Below are positions 53,440 to 64,000 of a DNA stretch of 64,000 bases, piece after piece. The DNA is from Marinilabiliaceae bacterium ANBcel2 (GTDB lineage: Bacteria > Bacteroidota > Bacteroidia > Bacteroidales > Marinilabiliaceae): the NCBI GenBank assembly GCA_029688995.1, contig JARULA010000002.1, positions 310,001-374,000 on the forward strand, given 5' to 3'. Below the pieces are notes generated by a model. It saw nothing but the letters and a program-made list of their open reading frames with translations, did no database searches and was not told the DNA's origin. How positions within the stretch are numbered: the stretch's first letter is position 1; every line of letters begins with the position of its first letter. The position numbers and the translations under genes are program-made.

Positions 53440-54177
53440 TTAATGCTTTTTTAAAACTCTATGCGGCACAGGACCGTGTGTTATTAGATCTATAGGGCAG
53501 TCGTAAACTTTTAACAATTCTAATGTAAGCTGATTGGATGGATGGTAGTGCAGTGTTCCGTTTACGCAGGCAATTGATTTTACCAGTGAAGGTATGGTTC
53601 CTACATCATGGGATACTAATAGAATAGCCATTTTTTCGTTTAGTTTTTTCAACCATTGATGAAGTTCACTTTCAAAGTGTTTATCTACATATGTATTTGG
53701 TTCATCCAGTACTAATAGTTGCGGATTGCTTGCAATTGCGCGGCATAGCAGAACTTTTTGCAACTGCCCCCCAGACAATACTCCAATCGGCTTTTTGTAA
53801 TATCTTTCCATGCCGGCTTCTTTAATCAATCCAAGTGCAGATTCTTTTTGCGATTTTGAAAGTTGATGGCTCCATCGATGGGTTGGTTTTAAACCTGCTT
53901 CTACAACTTCTTTAACCGAAATGGGAAAGTTTTTGTCTATTTGTGATGCTTGTGGAAGATATCCCATGTTGATTTTGCCTAGGGGGAAATCAACATTTCC
54001 TCGAAATGGCTCTATAATTCCCAGCAAAACTTTTAACATGGTGGTTTTCCCTCCACCATTGGGTCCAATTATTCCTATAAAATCGTTCTCTTTTATTTCA
54101 AGAAATATCTCTTTAAGTACAGATTCGCCGTTATACCCTGCAGTCACATTTTTTAGTCTGGCAATTATTTGGTTCAT
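53440..54177 (-). CDS. znuC: Metal ABC transporter ATPase, ZnuC/MntA-like
   Basis: A 245-residue ABC ATPase that powers the neighbouring permease. Walker A GPNGGGKTT, Q-loop region MGYLPQASQ, signature LSGGQLQKVLLCRA, Walker B LLVLDEPNTYVD, and H-loop LVSHD are all present. Second gene of the znuA-znuC-znuB run, 11 bp after the binding-protein gene and three before the permease gene. Probably imports zinc, given the partner's histidine-rich loop. Confidence 0.92.
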   Translation of the reverse strand: MNQIIARLKNVTAGYNGESVLKEIFLEIKENDFIGIIGPNGGGKTTMLKVLLGIIEPFRGNVDFPLGKINMGYLPQASQIDKNFPISVKEVVEAGLKPTHRWSHQLSKSQKESALGLIKEAGMERYYKKPIGVLSGGQLQKVLLCRAIASNPQLLVLDEPNTYVDKHFESELHQWLKKLNEKMAILLVSHDVGTIPSLVKSIACVNGTLHYHPSNQLTLELLKVYDCPIDLITHGPVPHRVLKKH

Positions 54178-54188
54178 AGATCTGATTT

Positions 54189-55058
54189 TTATAGATATTG
54201 CTTTAACAGAGCTGCAATTTGTTGCATCGATGCCAGCCAGTCATAGGCCAGAGGGTTGATCTGTTCAACTGCTATATTGGTCGATTCACTAACCATTTGA
54301 GCATTACGAATATCATACTCCTCTTGAATAAAAATTATCTCTATATTTTTATTTTGAGCCTCTTTTATTGTTGCTGCAAGCAGTGCCGGAGAGGGCTCCT
54401 TTCCATCTACTTCAATTGAGATTTGTTCCAGGTCATAATCCCTGGCCAGATAGGTAAGAGCAGGATGAAAGATCATAAAAGAGTGTTGGGTAACATTTGC
54501 TGTTACTTTTTTCATCTCGAGATGTAGATTTTCAATGCTGTTATAAAGTTGCGGATAATTGTTACTGATAGTTTCCGATAATTCGGGATAAGCATTGGTA
54601 AGTGCTGATTTTATGTGTGGCATAAGCTCTAGCATCACTTTTGGTGAGAGCCAAATATGTGGGTCTACACCATGATGATGGTGATTATCTTCATGATCAT
54701 GTGAATGGTTACAAGTACCCTCAATAGTCTCTGTTAAATCAGAGAGTATTAAAAGTTCCATTTCGGGGTTCAGCTCCTTTAATCGGGGCGTCCAAACCTG
54801 CTCATAACCCAAATGTCCAATTCCCATATAGAGACGGGAGTCGGAAAGTTTACGAAATTGATTTGTTGTAGGTGAATAGGTGGCATGACTTGCTCCGGGA
54901 GGAATCATAACGTTAACCTCAAGAGCCCCTCCTGTGAGCTTATCGATAAAAAATTTTTGTGGTAAAATACTTACCGAAACTACATCTGTAGATCGTTCAC
55001 TGCTACATCCTGCCATCAAAAGAGCAATTAATAGTGTTAAGGCTATCTTAATTTTCAT
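54189..55058 (-). CDS. znuA: Metal-binding lipoprotein of the ABC importer, ZnuA-like
   Basis: A 289-residue periplasmic cluster A-I (TroA/ZnuA) protein. Lipobox LMAGC puts the lipidated cysteine at residue 18. Metal-ligand histidines appear in GASHATYSPT, in a histidine- and acid-rich loop around HSHDHEDNHHHHGVDPHIWLS (about 117-137), and later in FMIFHPAL. Such a loop is typical of zinc binding. It diverges from tmk across about 500 bp and leads the operon. No zinc-uptake-regulator box was recognised upstream. Confidence 0.92.
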   Translation of the reverse strand: MKIKIALTLLIALLMAGCSSERSTDVVSVSILPQKFFIDKLTGGALEVNVMIPPGASHATYSPTTNQFRKLSDSRLYMGIGHLGYEQVWTPRLKELNPEMELLILSDLTETIEGTCNHSHDHEDNHHHHGVDPHIWLSPKVMLELMPHIKSALTNAYPELSETISNNYPQLYNSIENLHLEMKKVTANVTQHSFMIFHPALTYLARDYDLEQISIEVDGKEPSPALLAATIKEAQNKNIEIIFIQEEYDIRNAQMVSESTNIAVEQINPLAYDWLASMQQIAALLKQYL

Positions 55059-55562
55059 AACTTTTATTATTAAGCTTTTTTATTACAATTATCCAAAACT
55101 ACTTCAATAATAAGTTTAGGTTCTTTTTATAACAAATCGTTGTGGCAGATGTTCAGGCTGTGATTTTATGCTTAGCTTATTAAACCTGGTGATAAAAAAT
55201 GGCATTTAAACGGGTATTATTGTTAGAAATTTGCTTTCCTGCCAGTTTACTATTTTATCTAAATTGCATAAATGTATTATTTAGCATGTTAATATTTCAT
55301 AAAGAGTGTTAATCTGCTTTATATTTACAACTATATTGCAAATATATTGAGATTTATTGGATAGAGAGGACTCTTTGTTTTAATGATTTTAATTGAATTA
55401 ATATATGGCTGGTAAAAATTGGTTATGTAAGGGGTGCTAAATTATGGTATAATTGTTTAATAGAGAATAAGTGGTATTTTTACATTCAAGAATAACAGAA
55501 GAATCAAAAAAAGTTTATAGAGGAAGATAGCAGCAGAATATATTTTAAACAGATTAATATTA
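55059..55562. other. Large divergent intergenic region, about 504 bp
   Basis: AT-rich DNA between znuA (minus) and tmk (plus). A minus-strand -7-like TATATTTG at 55339-55346 could serve znuA, but the leader would be about 280 bp. I see no tRNA, no strong hairpin and no clear operator. Short open frames in it are not protein-like. Promoters for both genes presumably lie here. Confidence 0.5.
55339..55346 (-). promoter_or_regulatory. Possible -7 promoter element for the znu operon
   Basis: Minus-strand TATATTTG matches TAnnTTTG. The distance to the znuA start (about 280 bp) is large and the region is AT-rich, so this may be chance. Confidence 0.2.
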
Positions 55563-56255
55563 ATGCAGGGAAAAATCGTTGTAATAGAAGGTTTAGATGG
55601 TTCAGGTAAAACAACACAGCTAAATTTGCTTAAGAAGTCTATTAAAGAGATGGGTTTAAAGTATCGCCATATTCATTTTCCCCGTTTAAATGAGGGCTAT
55701 TATGGTGAGTTGGTTGCCCAGTTTTTACGCGGTGAATTTGGTTCGCTAGATATGGTTCACCCTAAGTTGGTTGCGCTTTTGTTTGCAAATGATCGAAAGG
55801 AGCATATAGATATTATTAATAAGTGGCTTGAGCAGGGTTATATTATTATTGCAGATAGATATGTTAGTTCTAATATCGCCTTTCAGTGTGCTAAGTGCTC
55901 CAATGAAAAGGAGAGAAAAGAGCTTAAGCAGTGGATTTATAATTTTGAATATGGATATAATATGTTGCCGCAGCCTGACATCTCATTTTTTCTGGATGTT
56001 CCTTTTTCAGCTATTGTGGAGTCGCTCTCTAATGAGAGAGTTGGTAAAGACCGGGATTATTTAGATGGCAAAAATGATATTCATGAAGATTCTGTAGAGC
56101 TTCAAAAGGCTGTTTACAATGAATATAAAGAGATGACTCTCTTGCAAAATGATTTTTACAGTATCGATTGTTCCGATGATAAAGGAGAACGCTTGACTCC
56201 TAATGTAATAAGTGAAAAGATGATCTCTATTCTTACAAGAGAAAATATTATTTGA
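55563..56255 (+). CDS. tmk: Thymidylate kinase
   Basis: A 230-residue dTMP kinase. P-loop EGLDGSGKTTQ near the N-terminus, the DRYVSSN motif (DRY with arginine for dTMP), and a lid region near RVGKDRDYLDG. It phosphorylates dTMP to dTDP for DNA synthesis. Slightly longer than E. coli Tmk (213). It stands alone after the long divergent gap and before the ribosomal protein genes, which have their own candidate promoter. Confidence 0.9.
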   Translation: MQGKIVVIEGLDGSGKTTQLNLLKKSIKEMGLKYRHIHFPRLNEGYYGELVAQFLRGEFGSLDMVHPKLVALLFANDRKEHIDIINKWLEQGYIIIADRYVSSNIAFQCAKCSNEKERKELKQWIYNFEYGYNMLPQPDISFFLDVPFSAIVESLSNERVGKDRDYLDGKNDIHEDSVELQKAVYNEYKEMTLLQNDFYSIDCSDDKGERLTPNVISEKMISILTRENII

Positions 56256-56290
56256 GAAGGCTATTAGTTGTTGTGATCAAAAAAAATATG

Positions 56291-56298
56291 TAATTTTG
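56291..56298 (+). promoter_or_regulatory. Promoter element for rplU-rpmA
   Basis: TAATTTTG, followed by CA, matches TAnnTTTG; a TTGTTGTG -33-like stretch lies about 17-20 bp upstream. The start of transcription would be near 56305, giving a leader of about 80 bases. Confidence 0.6.
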
Positions 56299-56330
56299 CA
56301 AACCTATTATTAAATTCTCAGGGTAATTAA

Positions 56331-56357
56331 GTGGCAAAAGCAGAGAGAGTTGCCCAC
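56331..56357 (+). promoter_or_regulatory. Hairpin in the rplU leader, possible autoregulatory element
   Basis: GGCAA at 56333-56337 pairs with TTGCC at 56350-56354; after one bulged C the outer GT pairs with AC. The loop is 12 bases of purine-rich sequence. It sits about 30 bp before the rplU ATG. Ribosomal protein leaders often fold like this, but no specific L21-binding mimic can be claimed. Confidence 0.35.
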
Positions 56358-56386
56358 CTCAGGAAGAAATCAATAAATAAAAAAAT

Positions 56387-56701
56387 ATGTACGCGATTGT
56401 TACTATTGCCGGTCAGCAATTTAAAGTTGAAAAAGATCGTAAGATTTTTGTTAACCAGCTGGATGCTGAAGAGGGATCTTCAATTGAGTTTGAAGATGTT
56501 TTACTCACAGAGGGTGAAGATGGGGTTAAGGTTGGAGCTCCTGTTGTAGAAGGTGCTAAGGTTACGGCCAAAGTTTTATCTCATCTTAAAGCCGATAAAG
56601 TTATTGTCTTTAAAAAGAAAAGACGTAAAGGGTACCGTGTTAAAAATGGACACAGACAAAGACTTTCTCAAATTCAGATTGAAGACATTCAGGTTGGATA
56701 A
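56387..56701 (+). CDS. rplU: 50S ribosomal protein L21
   Basis: A 104-residue L21 that binds 23S rRNA. MYAIVTIAGQQFKVEKDRKI opens the fold, and the conserved C-terminal KKKRRKGYRVKNGHRQ follows. Standard length. It is preceded by an A-rich stretch with no Shine-Dalgarno site and followed 21 bp later by rpmA, the universal rplU-rpmA pair. Confidence 0.98.
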   Translation: MYAIVTIAGQQFKVEKDRKIFVNQLDAEEGSSIEFEDVLLTEGEDGVKVGAPVVEGAKVTAKVLSHLKADKVIVFKKKRRKGYRVKNGHRQRLSQIQIEDIQVG

Positions 56702-56722
56702 TTAAAAAAAAATTAATGTGAT

Positions 56723-56986
56723 ATGGCACATAAAAAAGGAGTTGGAAGTACTAAAAATGGTCGTGAATCAGAGAGTAAACGACTAGGGATTAAAATTTTT
56801 GGTGGACAGTTTGCCAAAGCTGGAAATATTATTGTTCGCCAGCGTGGGACTAAGCATCATCCCGGTGATAATGTTGCTATGGGAAAAGATAATACTCTTT
56901 TTGCCCTTAGTGACGGGAATGTAGTTTTTCGCAGAAAAAAAGGTGATCGTTCTTTTGTTTCTGTTGAGCCTGTTACTGCTGAGTAA
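56723..56986 (+). CDS. rpmA: 50S ribosomal protein L27
   Basis: An 87-residue L27, whose N-terminal tail reaches the peptidyl transferase centre. It begins [20 protein letters not shown] and contains [15 protein letters not shown]. The N-terminus starts directly at the mature sequence, with none of the cleavable extension seen in Firmicutes. It is followed by a strong terminator before serS. Confidence 0.98.
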   Translation: MAHKKGVGSTKNGRESESKRLGIKIFGGQFAKAGNIIVRQRGTKHHPGDNVAMGKDNTLFALSDGNVVFRRKKGDRSFVSVEPVTAE

Positions 56987-57010
56987 GTAACAATAGAAAA
57001 TAATTTAAAT

Positions 57011-57054
57011 AATCTCCTGTTTTTGTTACTTTTGTAACAAATCAGGAGATTTTT
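57011..57054 (+). terminator. Rho-independent terminator after rpmA
   Basis: Outer stem AATCTCCTG / CAGGAGATT and inner stem TTGTTAC / GTAACAA with a four-T loop, followed by Ts. It is 25 bp after the rpmA stop and 26 bp before serS. Confidence 0.85.
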
Positions 57055-57079
57055 ATTGTTATATATATTGTGATGTTCT

Positions 57080-58348
57080 ATGCTTACATTAAATGAAATA
57101 AAAAATAACCGGGAAGATATTGTTGACCGCTTAAAGATTAAAAATTTTAAAGCTGAGAAGATAATTGATGATATAATTGCTCTCGATAAAGTACGCCGAA
57201 GTAGGCAAGTTGAAAGTGATGAGCTTCAAAGTGAGATTAAAAAAGTCTCTAAATCTATAGGTTCTTTATTAAAGGAAGGGAAGAGTGAAGAGGCTGATGT
57301 TGCTAAAAAGCAGACTGCTAAAATTAAAGAGCTGATAAAGGAGAAGTTGTCTTTAAAAGAGGAGGCAGAGCAGAAGATTATTGAGCTTATAGTACTTTTG
57401 CCGAATGTCCCACATCTGTCAGTTCCTGCCGGAAGTTCTGCTGAAGACAATGCTGTTGTCGATAAGGGCGGTTCATTTCCCCAACTAACAGAAGAGTTAT
57501 CTCATTGGGATATAGCAAAAAAATTTGATATAATTGATTTTGAACTTGGGGTTAAATTAACCGGTTCGGGCTTTCCTGTTTATAAAGGAAAGGGTGCGCG
57601 TCTTCAGCGCGCTCTTATTTCATTCTTTTTGGATGAGGCTGAAAAGGCTGGGTACGATGAAGTACTACCACCTTTGCTGGTAAATGAGGAGTCGGGATTT
57701 GGTACAGGGCAGCTTCCCGATAAAGAGGGTCAAATGTATCATATAGAAAATGATGATCTCTATCTTATTCCTACTGCAGAGGTTCCCGTTACAAATATTT
57801 ATCGGGATGTTATTCTTGATGAGAAGAGTTTGCCTTTAAAAAACTGTGCATATTCTGCTTGTTTTAGAAGGGAAGCCGGATCATACGGGAAAGATGTTCG
57901 GGGATTGAACAGGCTGCATCAGTTTGACAAGGTCGAAATTGTTCAGGTTGCCCATCCTAATGAATCATATAGAGTTTTGGATGAGATGTTAGCTCATGTT
58001 AAACAGTTGTTGGATAAACTGCAGCTACCATGGAGAATGGTTAAGTTGTGTGGTGGAGATATGAGTTTTACTGCCGCACTTACTTACGATTTTGAGGTCT
58101 ATTCTGCTGCTCAGAAGAGATGGCTCGAGGTTAGCTCTGTTAGTAATTTTGAAGATTTTCAGTCCAATAGATTAAAACTTCGGTATAGAGGTGTAGATGA
58201 TAAGCGTCCCTTACTGGCACATACTTTAAATGGCAGCGCTCTTGCACTACCCAGAATAATGGCTGCACTGTTGGAGAATAATCAATTGCAGCAAGGGATC
58301 TCTATACCTGAGGTGTTAGTTCCTTATTGTGGGTTTGATAAAATTTAA
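57080..58348 (+). CDS. serS: Seryl-tRNA synthetase
   Basis: A 422-residue class II synthetase. The N-terminal antiparallel coiled coil (about 25-105) binds the long variable arm of tRNA-Ser. The core has TAEVPVTN, motif 2 ACFRREAGSYGKDVRGLNRLHQF (shown as the AGSYGKDVRGL segment), and motif 3 LNGSALALPRIMAALLENNQ. Complete and normal in length. Six bases separate it from the DUF4286 gene. Confidence 0.98.
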   Translation: MLTLNEIKNNREDIVDRLKIKNFKAEKIIDDIIALDKVRRSRQVESDELQSEIKKVSKSIGSLLKEGKSEEADVAKKQTAKIKELIKEKLSLKEEAEQKIIELIVLLPNVPHLSVPAGSSAEDNAVVDKGGSFPQLTEELSHWDIAKKFDIIDFELGVKLTGSGFPVYKGKGARLQRALISFFLDEAEKAGYDEVLPPLLVNEESGFGTGQLPDKEGQMYHIENDDLYLIPTAEVPVTNIYRDVILDEKSLPLKNCAYSACFRREAGSYGKDVRGLNRLHQFDKVEIVQVAHPNESYRVLDEMLAHVKQLLDKLQLPWRMVKLCGGDMSFTAALTYDFEVYSAAQKRWLEVSSVSNFEDFQSNRLKLRYRGVDDKRPLLAHTLNGSALALPRIMAALLENNQLQQGISIPEVLVPYCGFDKI

Positions 58349-58354
58349 ACTATA

Positions 58355-58663
58355 ATGGGAGATAGTTTTATACTTAATGTCTCGTTTGTGATGCCACCTG
58401 TCCTTGTTGATGAGTGGGAGGCATGGCGTAACAAAGAGATTGATAAATTTTTAATGGAAAATCCCTGTTTAAAAAGCGAAACCTTTGAAGTTGTTTCGGA
58501 GCAGCCCGGGGGTAATGCTCTTTTCTCGGTTCAATGGAGGTGTTGTTCTTTAGAAGAGGTTAAGGTGATAGATAAATTTTTAAGCTCAGCACTACCCGGT
58601 TTATCTCTTCTTTTTGGAGATAGAGTAAACCATTTTAGCTCATTAATGAAAAAAGTAGGGTAA
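58355..58663 (+). CDS. DUF4286 family protein
   Basis: A 102-residue cytoplasmic protein of the Bacteroidota DUF4286 family, a small ferredoxin-like alpha/beta fold judged from its pattern ([20 protein letters not shown], then [20 protein letters not shown]). Function unknown. It sits between serS and ruvC with spacings of six and eleven bases or fewer, so it is in the same transcript. Confidence 0.8.
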   Translation: MGDSFILNVSFVMPPVLVDEWEAWRNKEIDKFLMENPCLKSETFEVVSEQPGGNALFSVQWRCCSLEEVKVIDKFLSSALPGLSLLFGDRVNHFSSLMKKVG

Positions 58664-58674
58664 TTATTGTGTCG

Positions 58675-59235
58675 ATGCAAAAAAAAGGTGCGGAAAAGAT
58701 AGTTTTAGGGATAGATCCCGGCACTTCTGTTATGGGATATGGTGTTTTAAAAATATGTGGAAAAACGCCTTCAGCAATTGCGATGGGTGTTTTGGAGCTA
58801 AAAAAGTATGAAGATCACTACCTTAGATTAAAACGTATATATGATAGGGTTATACAGCTTATAGATACTTATTATCCCGATGAGATGGCTATAGAAGCAC
58901 CTTTTTTTGGGAAAAATGTGCAATCGATGTTAAAACTGGGCAGAGCACAGGGTGTTGCTATGGCTGCAGCGCTATCAAGATCGGTTCCTGTATTTGAATA
59001 TGCACCTTTAAAAATTAAGCAATCAATTACCGGTAGGGGGAGCGCTTCAAAAGAGCAGGTGGCACTTTTTTTGCAAAACTATTTAAAAACAGATGGGGAA
59101 CCACAATTTTTAGATGCCACTGATGGTATGGCTGCTGCGGTATGCCATTTTTTTCAGTCTCAAAAAAACTTTGGCAGCAGCTCACCAACCAGTTGGGGAG
59201 ATTTTGTTAAAAAGAATCCCGGTCGCATACGTTGA
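58675..59235 (+). CDS. ruvC: Holliday junction resolvase RuvC
   Basis: A 186-residue endonuclease that cuts Holliday junctions. The four acidic active-site residues are seen: D in [15 protein letters not shown] in [10 protein letters not shown], and the DATD pair near [15 protein letters not shown]. The [17 protein letters not shown] region contacts DNA. ATG 58675 was chosen; GTG 58669 would add two residues. The last gene of the serS run, ending nine bases before the convergent HIT gene. Confidence 0.95.
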   Translation: MQKKGAEKIVLGIDPGTSVMGYGVLKICGKTPSAIAMGVLELKKYEDHYLRLKRIYDRVIQLIDTYYPDEMAIEAPFFGKNVQSMLKLGRAQGVAMAAALSRSVPVFEYAPLKIKQSITGRGSASKEQVALFLQNYLKTDGEPQFLDATDGMAAAVCHFFQSQKNFGSSSPTSWGDFVKKNPGRIR

Positions 59236-59244
59236 TAACGAATA

Positions 59245-59640
59245 TTATTTAAAATTTTGTTTTATATTTTCTGCCAAACTTGCCATCTCTTCCTGAGAAA
59301 GCTTTAGTTTTGGTTTGGAAAAACTGATGTCCGATTCTGATTGCAGGGGAACCAGATGAATATGCGCATGCGCAACTTCAAGTCCGAGCACAGCAACTCC
59401 AACTCTTTTGCACTCTACACATTTTTCTACTGCATGCGCAACTCTTTTTGTAAAAAGTGTTAATCCCGACAATGTTTCATTGTCGAGATCAAAAATATAG
59501 TCAATCTCTTTTTTTGGTATTACTAATGTATGTCCCCTGGTTAAGGGGTTAATATCCAGAAAAGCCAAATAGTCATCGTTCTCTGCAACTTTATAAGCAG
59601 GAATTTCCCCTGTTATAATTTTTTTGAATATTGTTGTCAT
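59245..59640 (-). CDS. HIT family nucleotide-binding protein (Hint type)
   Basis: A 131-residue HIT protein that hydrolyses purine nucleoside phosphoramidates or related adenylates. The histidine triad HAHIHLVPL is near residue 93, with the N-terminal FKKIITGEIPAYKV and RGHTLVIPKKE. Fold and length match HinT-like proteins. It lies 57 bp after the greA start region on the same strand; the physiological substrate is unknown. Confidence 0.92.
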   Translation of the reverse strand: MTTIFKKIITGEIPAYKVAENDDYLAFLDINPLTRGHTLVIPKKEIDYIFDLDNETLSGLTLFTKRVAHAVEKCVECKRVGVAVLGLEVAHAHIHLVPLQSESDISFSKPKLKLSQEEMASLAENIKQNFK

Positions 59641-59697
59641 ACTAACTTTTTTATAAAACTATAGTTGAAAGGACGTCAAATATTATGCCTTTTGGTT

Positions 59698-60171
59698 TTA
59701 TAAAGAGATTTCCATTATTTCAAATGGCATTTTTCCTGATGGAACAGTAATTTCAACTTTATCTCCAACTTTTTTTCCTAAAAGTCCCTTGGCTATTGGT
59801 GTTGTAATTGATATTTTGCCCTCTTTAAGATTCGCCTCGCTTTCAGATACAATGGTATAGGTCATTGTTTTATTGGTTTTCAAATTCTTTATTTTCACTT
59901 TATTGAGAATTTGAACCTTTGATGTATCAAGTTTTGATTCATCGATTAAACGACTACCTGCAATGGTCTCTTTTAATTTTGCAATTTTCATCTCAAGCAT
60001 TCCCTGCTCCTCTTTTGCAGCATCGTATTCTGCATTTTCCGATAGGTCACCCTTATCGCGAGCTTCAGCTATTTGTTTAGAGATTCTTGGACGCTCAACC
60101 GACTCTAATTGGGCTAACTCATCTTTTAATTTTTTTAATCCTGTTTCGGTAACATAACTTACTTTTGACAT
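59698..60171 (-). CDS. greA: Transcription elongation factor GreA
   Basis: A 157-residue factor that rescues backtracked RNA polymerase by stimulating transcript cleavage. The N-terminal coiled coil (about 10-75) ends in the acidic tip DLSENAEYDAAKEEQG; the C-terminal domain has VGDKVEITVPSGKMPFEI. The ATG at 60171 fits the family length; a TTG six codons earlier is in frame, but the sequence between holds a Shine-Dalgarno-like AGGAGG, so ATG is preferred. Confidence 0.96.
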   Translation of the reverse strand: MSKVSYVTETGLKKLKDELAQLESVERPRISKQIAEARDKGDLSENAEYDAAKEEQGMLEMKIAKLKETIAGSRLIDESKLDTSKVQILNKVKIKNLKTNKTMTYTIVSESEANLKEGKISITTPIAKGLLGKKVGDKVEITVPSGKMPFEIMEISL

Positions 60172-60179
60172 TGTATGGT

Positions 60180-60185
60180 CCTCCT
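60180..60185 (-). promoter_or_regulatory. Shine-Dalgarno site of greA
   Basis: On the minus strand AGGAGG stands eight bases before the ATG at 60171. It decides the start and is unusual here, since most genes in the window lack such a site. Confidence 0.6.
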
Positions 60186-60210
60186 GCAATTTTATAATTT
60201 TTTAAATATT

Positions 60211-60239
60211 AAAGAATCCCGGGATATTCCGGGATCTTT
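60211..60239 (-). terminator. Terminator-like hairpin after the 60295-60735 gene
   Basis: AAAGAATCCCGG pairs with CCGGGATCTTT (one bulged A) around a six-base loop. On the minus strand it follows the small membrane protein gene by 55 bp and is followed by an AT-rich, T-containing run. Confidence 0.5.
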
Positions 60240-60294
60240 AAAATATTAACTCTTTAATTTAAATGTGATTTTTGATTTAAATGACTGATCTGTT

Positions 60295-60735
60295 TTAAAA
60301 ATCAGGTCTTTTGATGATTTCGGAGTAAATAACAGCTTTCTTTAAGTCTATCTCCTCACTATCCCATAAATCGCTTTTTGCTGTTATATCATCTTCGGTA
60401 ACTAAACTCTTTTTTCTTGAGGGATGTCGCATTATTGATGGATTTCTATCCCTTTGTTTGAAGCTTTTTTGTTTAGTTATATTTTTATATTCGGGTCTTT
60501 TATATTCTAGTTTTTCGGGCTTCATCTTTTCAGGTTCCATCCTTTCTGATGAGTCAGAATCTTTCTTTTTATTTTTTTCTTTGGGTTGATCCAGCCAATC
60601 ATCAAACGGGGGAAACTCATCATTTTCACTTTCGGGCACAACAACGTCCTCATCGCTTTTTGGCTTTTTGATTACACTAATAACCAAAACAGCGACCATG
60701 ATTAAAAGATATAATATGTCACCCAGTGAATCCAT
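60295..60735 (-). CDS. Small single-pass membrane protein, function unknown
   Basis: A 146-residue protein with one N-terminal helix (about 5-22, LGDILYLLIMVAVLVISVI) and a long charged, low-complexity cytoplasmic or periplasmic part rich in Lys, Glu and Asp. It contains the repeat-like MEPEKMKPEKLEYKRPEYK. The only recognisable conserved stretch is near the C-terminus (DLKKAVIYSEIIKRPDF), which is common to a Bacteroidota family of uncertain role. It is probably real because the frame opens cleanly at ATG and ends before a hairpin. Confidence 0.65.
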   Translation of the reverse strand: MDSLGDILYLLIMVAVLVISVIKKPKSDEDVVVPESENDEFPPFDDWLDQPKEKNKKKDSDSSERMEPEKMKPEKLEYKRPEYKNITKQKSFKQRDRNPSIMRHPSRKKSLVTEDDITAKSDLWDSEEIDLKKAVIYSEIIKRPDF

Positions 60736-60804
60736 ATTTCAAAAATTAAGGCTAAATTAGTGCGAACAAAACAAATTACCAAATAAAGTGGTTGAAATAA
60801 TAGT

Positions 60805-63646
<2,842 letters not shown>

Positions 63647-63649
63647 TGA

Positions 63650-64000
63650 CTAATTTTTTTTAAAGAGATCATCTCCTCCAAACTCCATAAGGTATGCTTT
63701 AATAAAGCCGTCTATATCTCCGTCCATAACTGCCTGAACATTGCCTGATTCGTATGATGTTCTTACATCCTTGACCATTTTGTAGGGCTGCATTACATAA
63801 GATCTTATTTGTGAACCCCATTCAATCTTTTTCTTTTGAGACTCTATTTTATTCTGTTCCTCCAGTTTTTTTCTCAGCTCAATTTCATATAGTTGAGATT
63901 TTAGCATTCTTAAAGCATTCTCTTTATTATCTCCCTGAGAGCGTGATTCGGTGTTTTCAATTACAATCCCTGTAGGCTCATGTCTCAATCTAACTCCTGT
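63650..64000 (-). CDS. prfB: Peptide chain release factor 2, C-terminal part
   Basis: The last 116 residues of a class I release factor; the gene continues beyond the right edge. The fragment begins TGVRLRHEPTGIVI and contains ENTESRSQGDNKENALRML, then the RF2-type end KKIEWGSQIRSYVMQPYKMVKDVRT and IKAYLMEFGG. The GGQ and SPF motifs and any programmed +1 frameshift site lie outside. It is the first visible gene of the prfB-ribF-ahcY run. Confidence 0.92.
   Translation of the reverse strand, partial: TGVRLRHEPTGIVIENTESRSQGDNKENALRMLKSQLYEIELRKKLEEQNKIESQKKKIEWGSQIRSYVMQPYKMVKDVRTSYESGNVQAVMDGDIDGFIKAYLMEFGGDDLFKKN

Noticed and set aside
55059-55562. Zinc-uptake-regulator operator or tRNA in the long znuA-tmk gap
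   Set aside because: I looked for a clear palindrome or cloverleaf and saw neither. A motif search would be needed to find a weak site.

Overview
The window looks like a stretch of core chromosome from a low-GC member of the Bacteroidota, probably in or near the Bacteroidales/Marinilabiliales; the species cannot be named from this sequence. Seen directly: AT-rich DNA, start codons usually preceded by A-rich leaders rather than Shine-Dalgarno sites, and several upstream matches to the phylum's -7 promoter consensus TAnnTTTG. Gene content agrees: a GldA-type ABC ATPase, the long three-domain IspG, a purH-mreBCD-mrdA-rodA order, a parAB-DUF5683-mltD operon, a secreted protein with a type-IX-secretion-like tail, and a Bacteroidota-style MoxR/DUF58 cluster. 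Mpl indicates recycling of a diaminopimelate-type peptidoglycan. No insertion sequence, prophage, CRISPR array, rRNA or tRNA was recognised.

Layout. 1-7.1 kb: start of a large protein running off the left edge, an AraC regulator, then metH, an aldehyde dehydrogenase and recX. 7.1-9.4 kb: a flippase-like membrane protein and a KamA-like radical SAM enzyme. 9.5-16.8 kb (minus): purH-mreB-mreC-mreD-mrdA-rodA, the cell-elongation machinery. 17-25 kb: sirtuin, comF, mpl, a CoA-transferase, pdxH, gldA-like and ispG. 25-31 kb: a secreted protein, then parA-parB-DUF5683-mltD and a membrane zinc protease. 31-38 kb: an RDD gene diverging from spoIIM-like, a membrane protein, DUF4129, DUF4350, moxR and DUF58. 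38-43 kb: patatin-barrel protein, pheS, mscS and a PepSY-like protein. 43-47 kb: an NtrC-type regulator tail-to-tail with a hybrid kinase. 47-50 kb (minus): larE-larB-larC-osmC. 50-55 kb: acyl-CoA ligase, ispD and a zinc/manganese ABC importer. 55-64 kb: tmk, rplU-rpmA, serS, DUF4286, ruvC, HIT, greA, two small envelope proteins, and prfB-ribF-ahcY running in from the right edge.

Functional links. MetH and AhcY are two arms of the methyl cycle. IspG and IspD both serve MEP isoprenoid synthesis. PBP2/RodA/Mre, MltD and Mpl cover peptidoglycan synthesis, cleavage and recycling. The most unusual items are a nickel-pincer-cofactor operon whose LarC lacks its C-terminal half and which has no larA nearby, a Rieske-like lipoprotein with both ligand histidines replaced, a KamA-like radical SAM enzyme whose substrate-binding acidic residue seems missing, and palindromic intergenic DNA at 31.7 kb and 42.6 kb.
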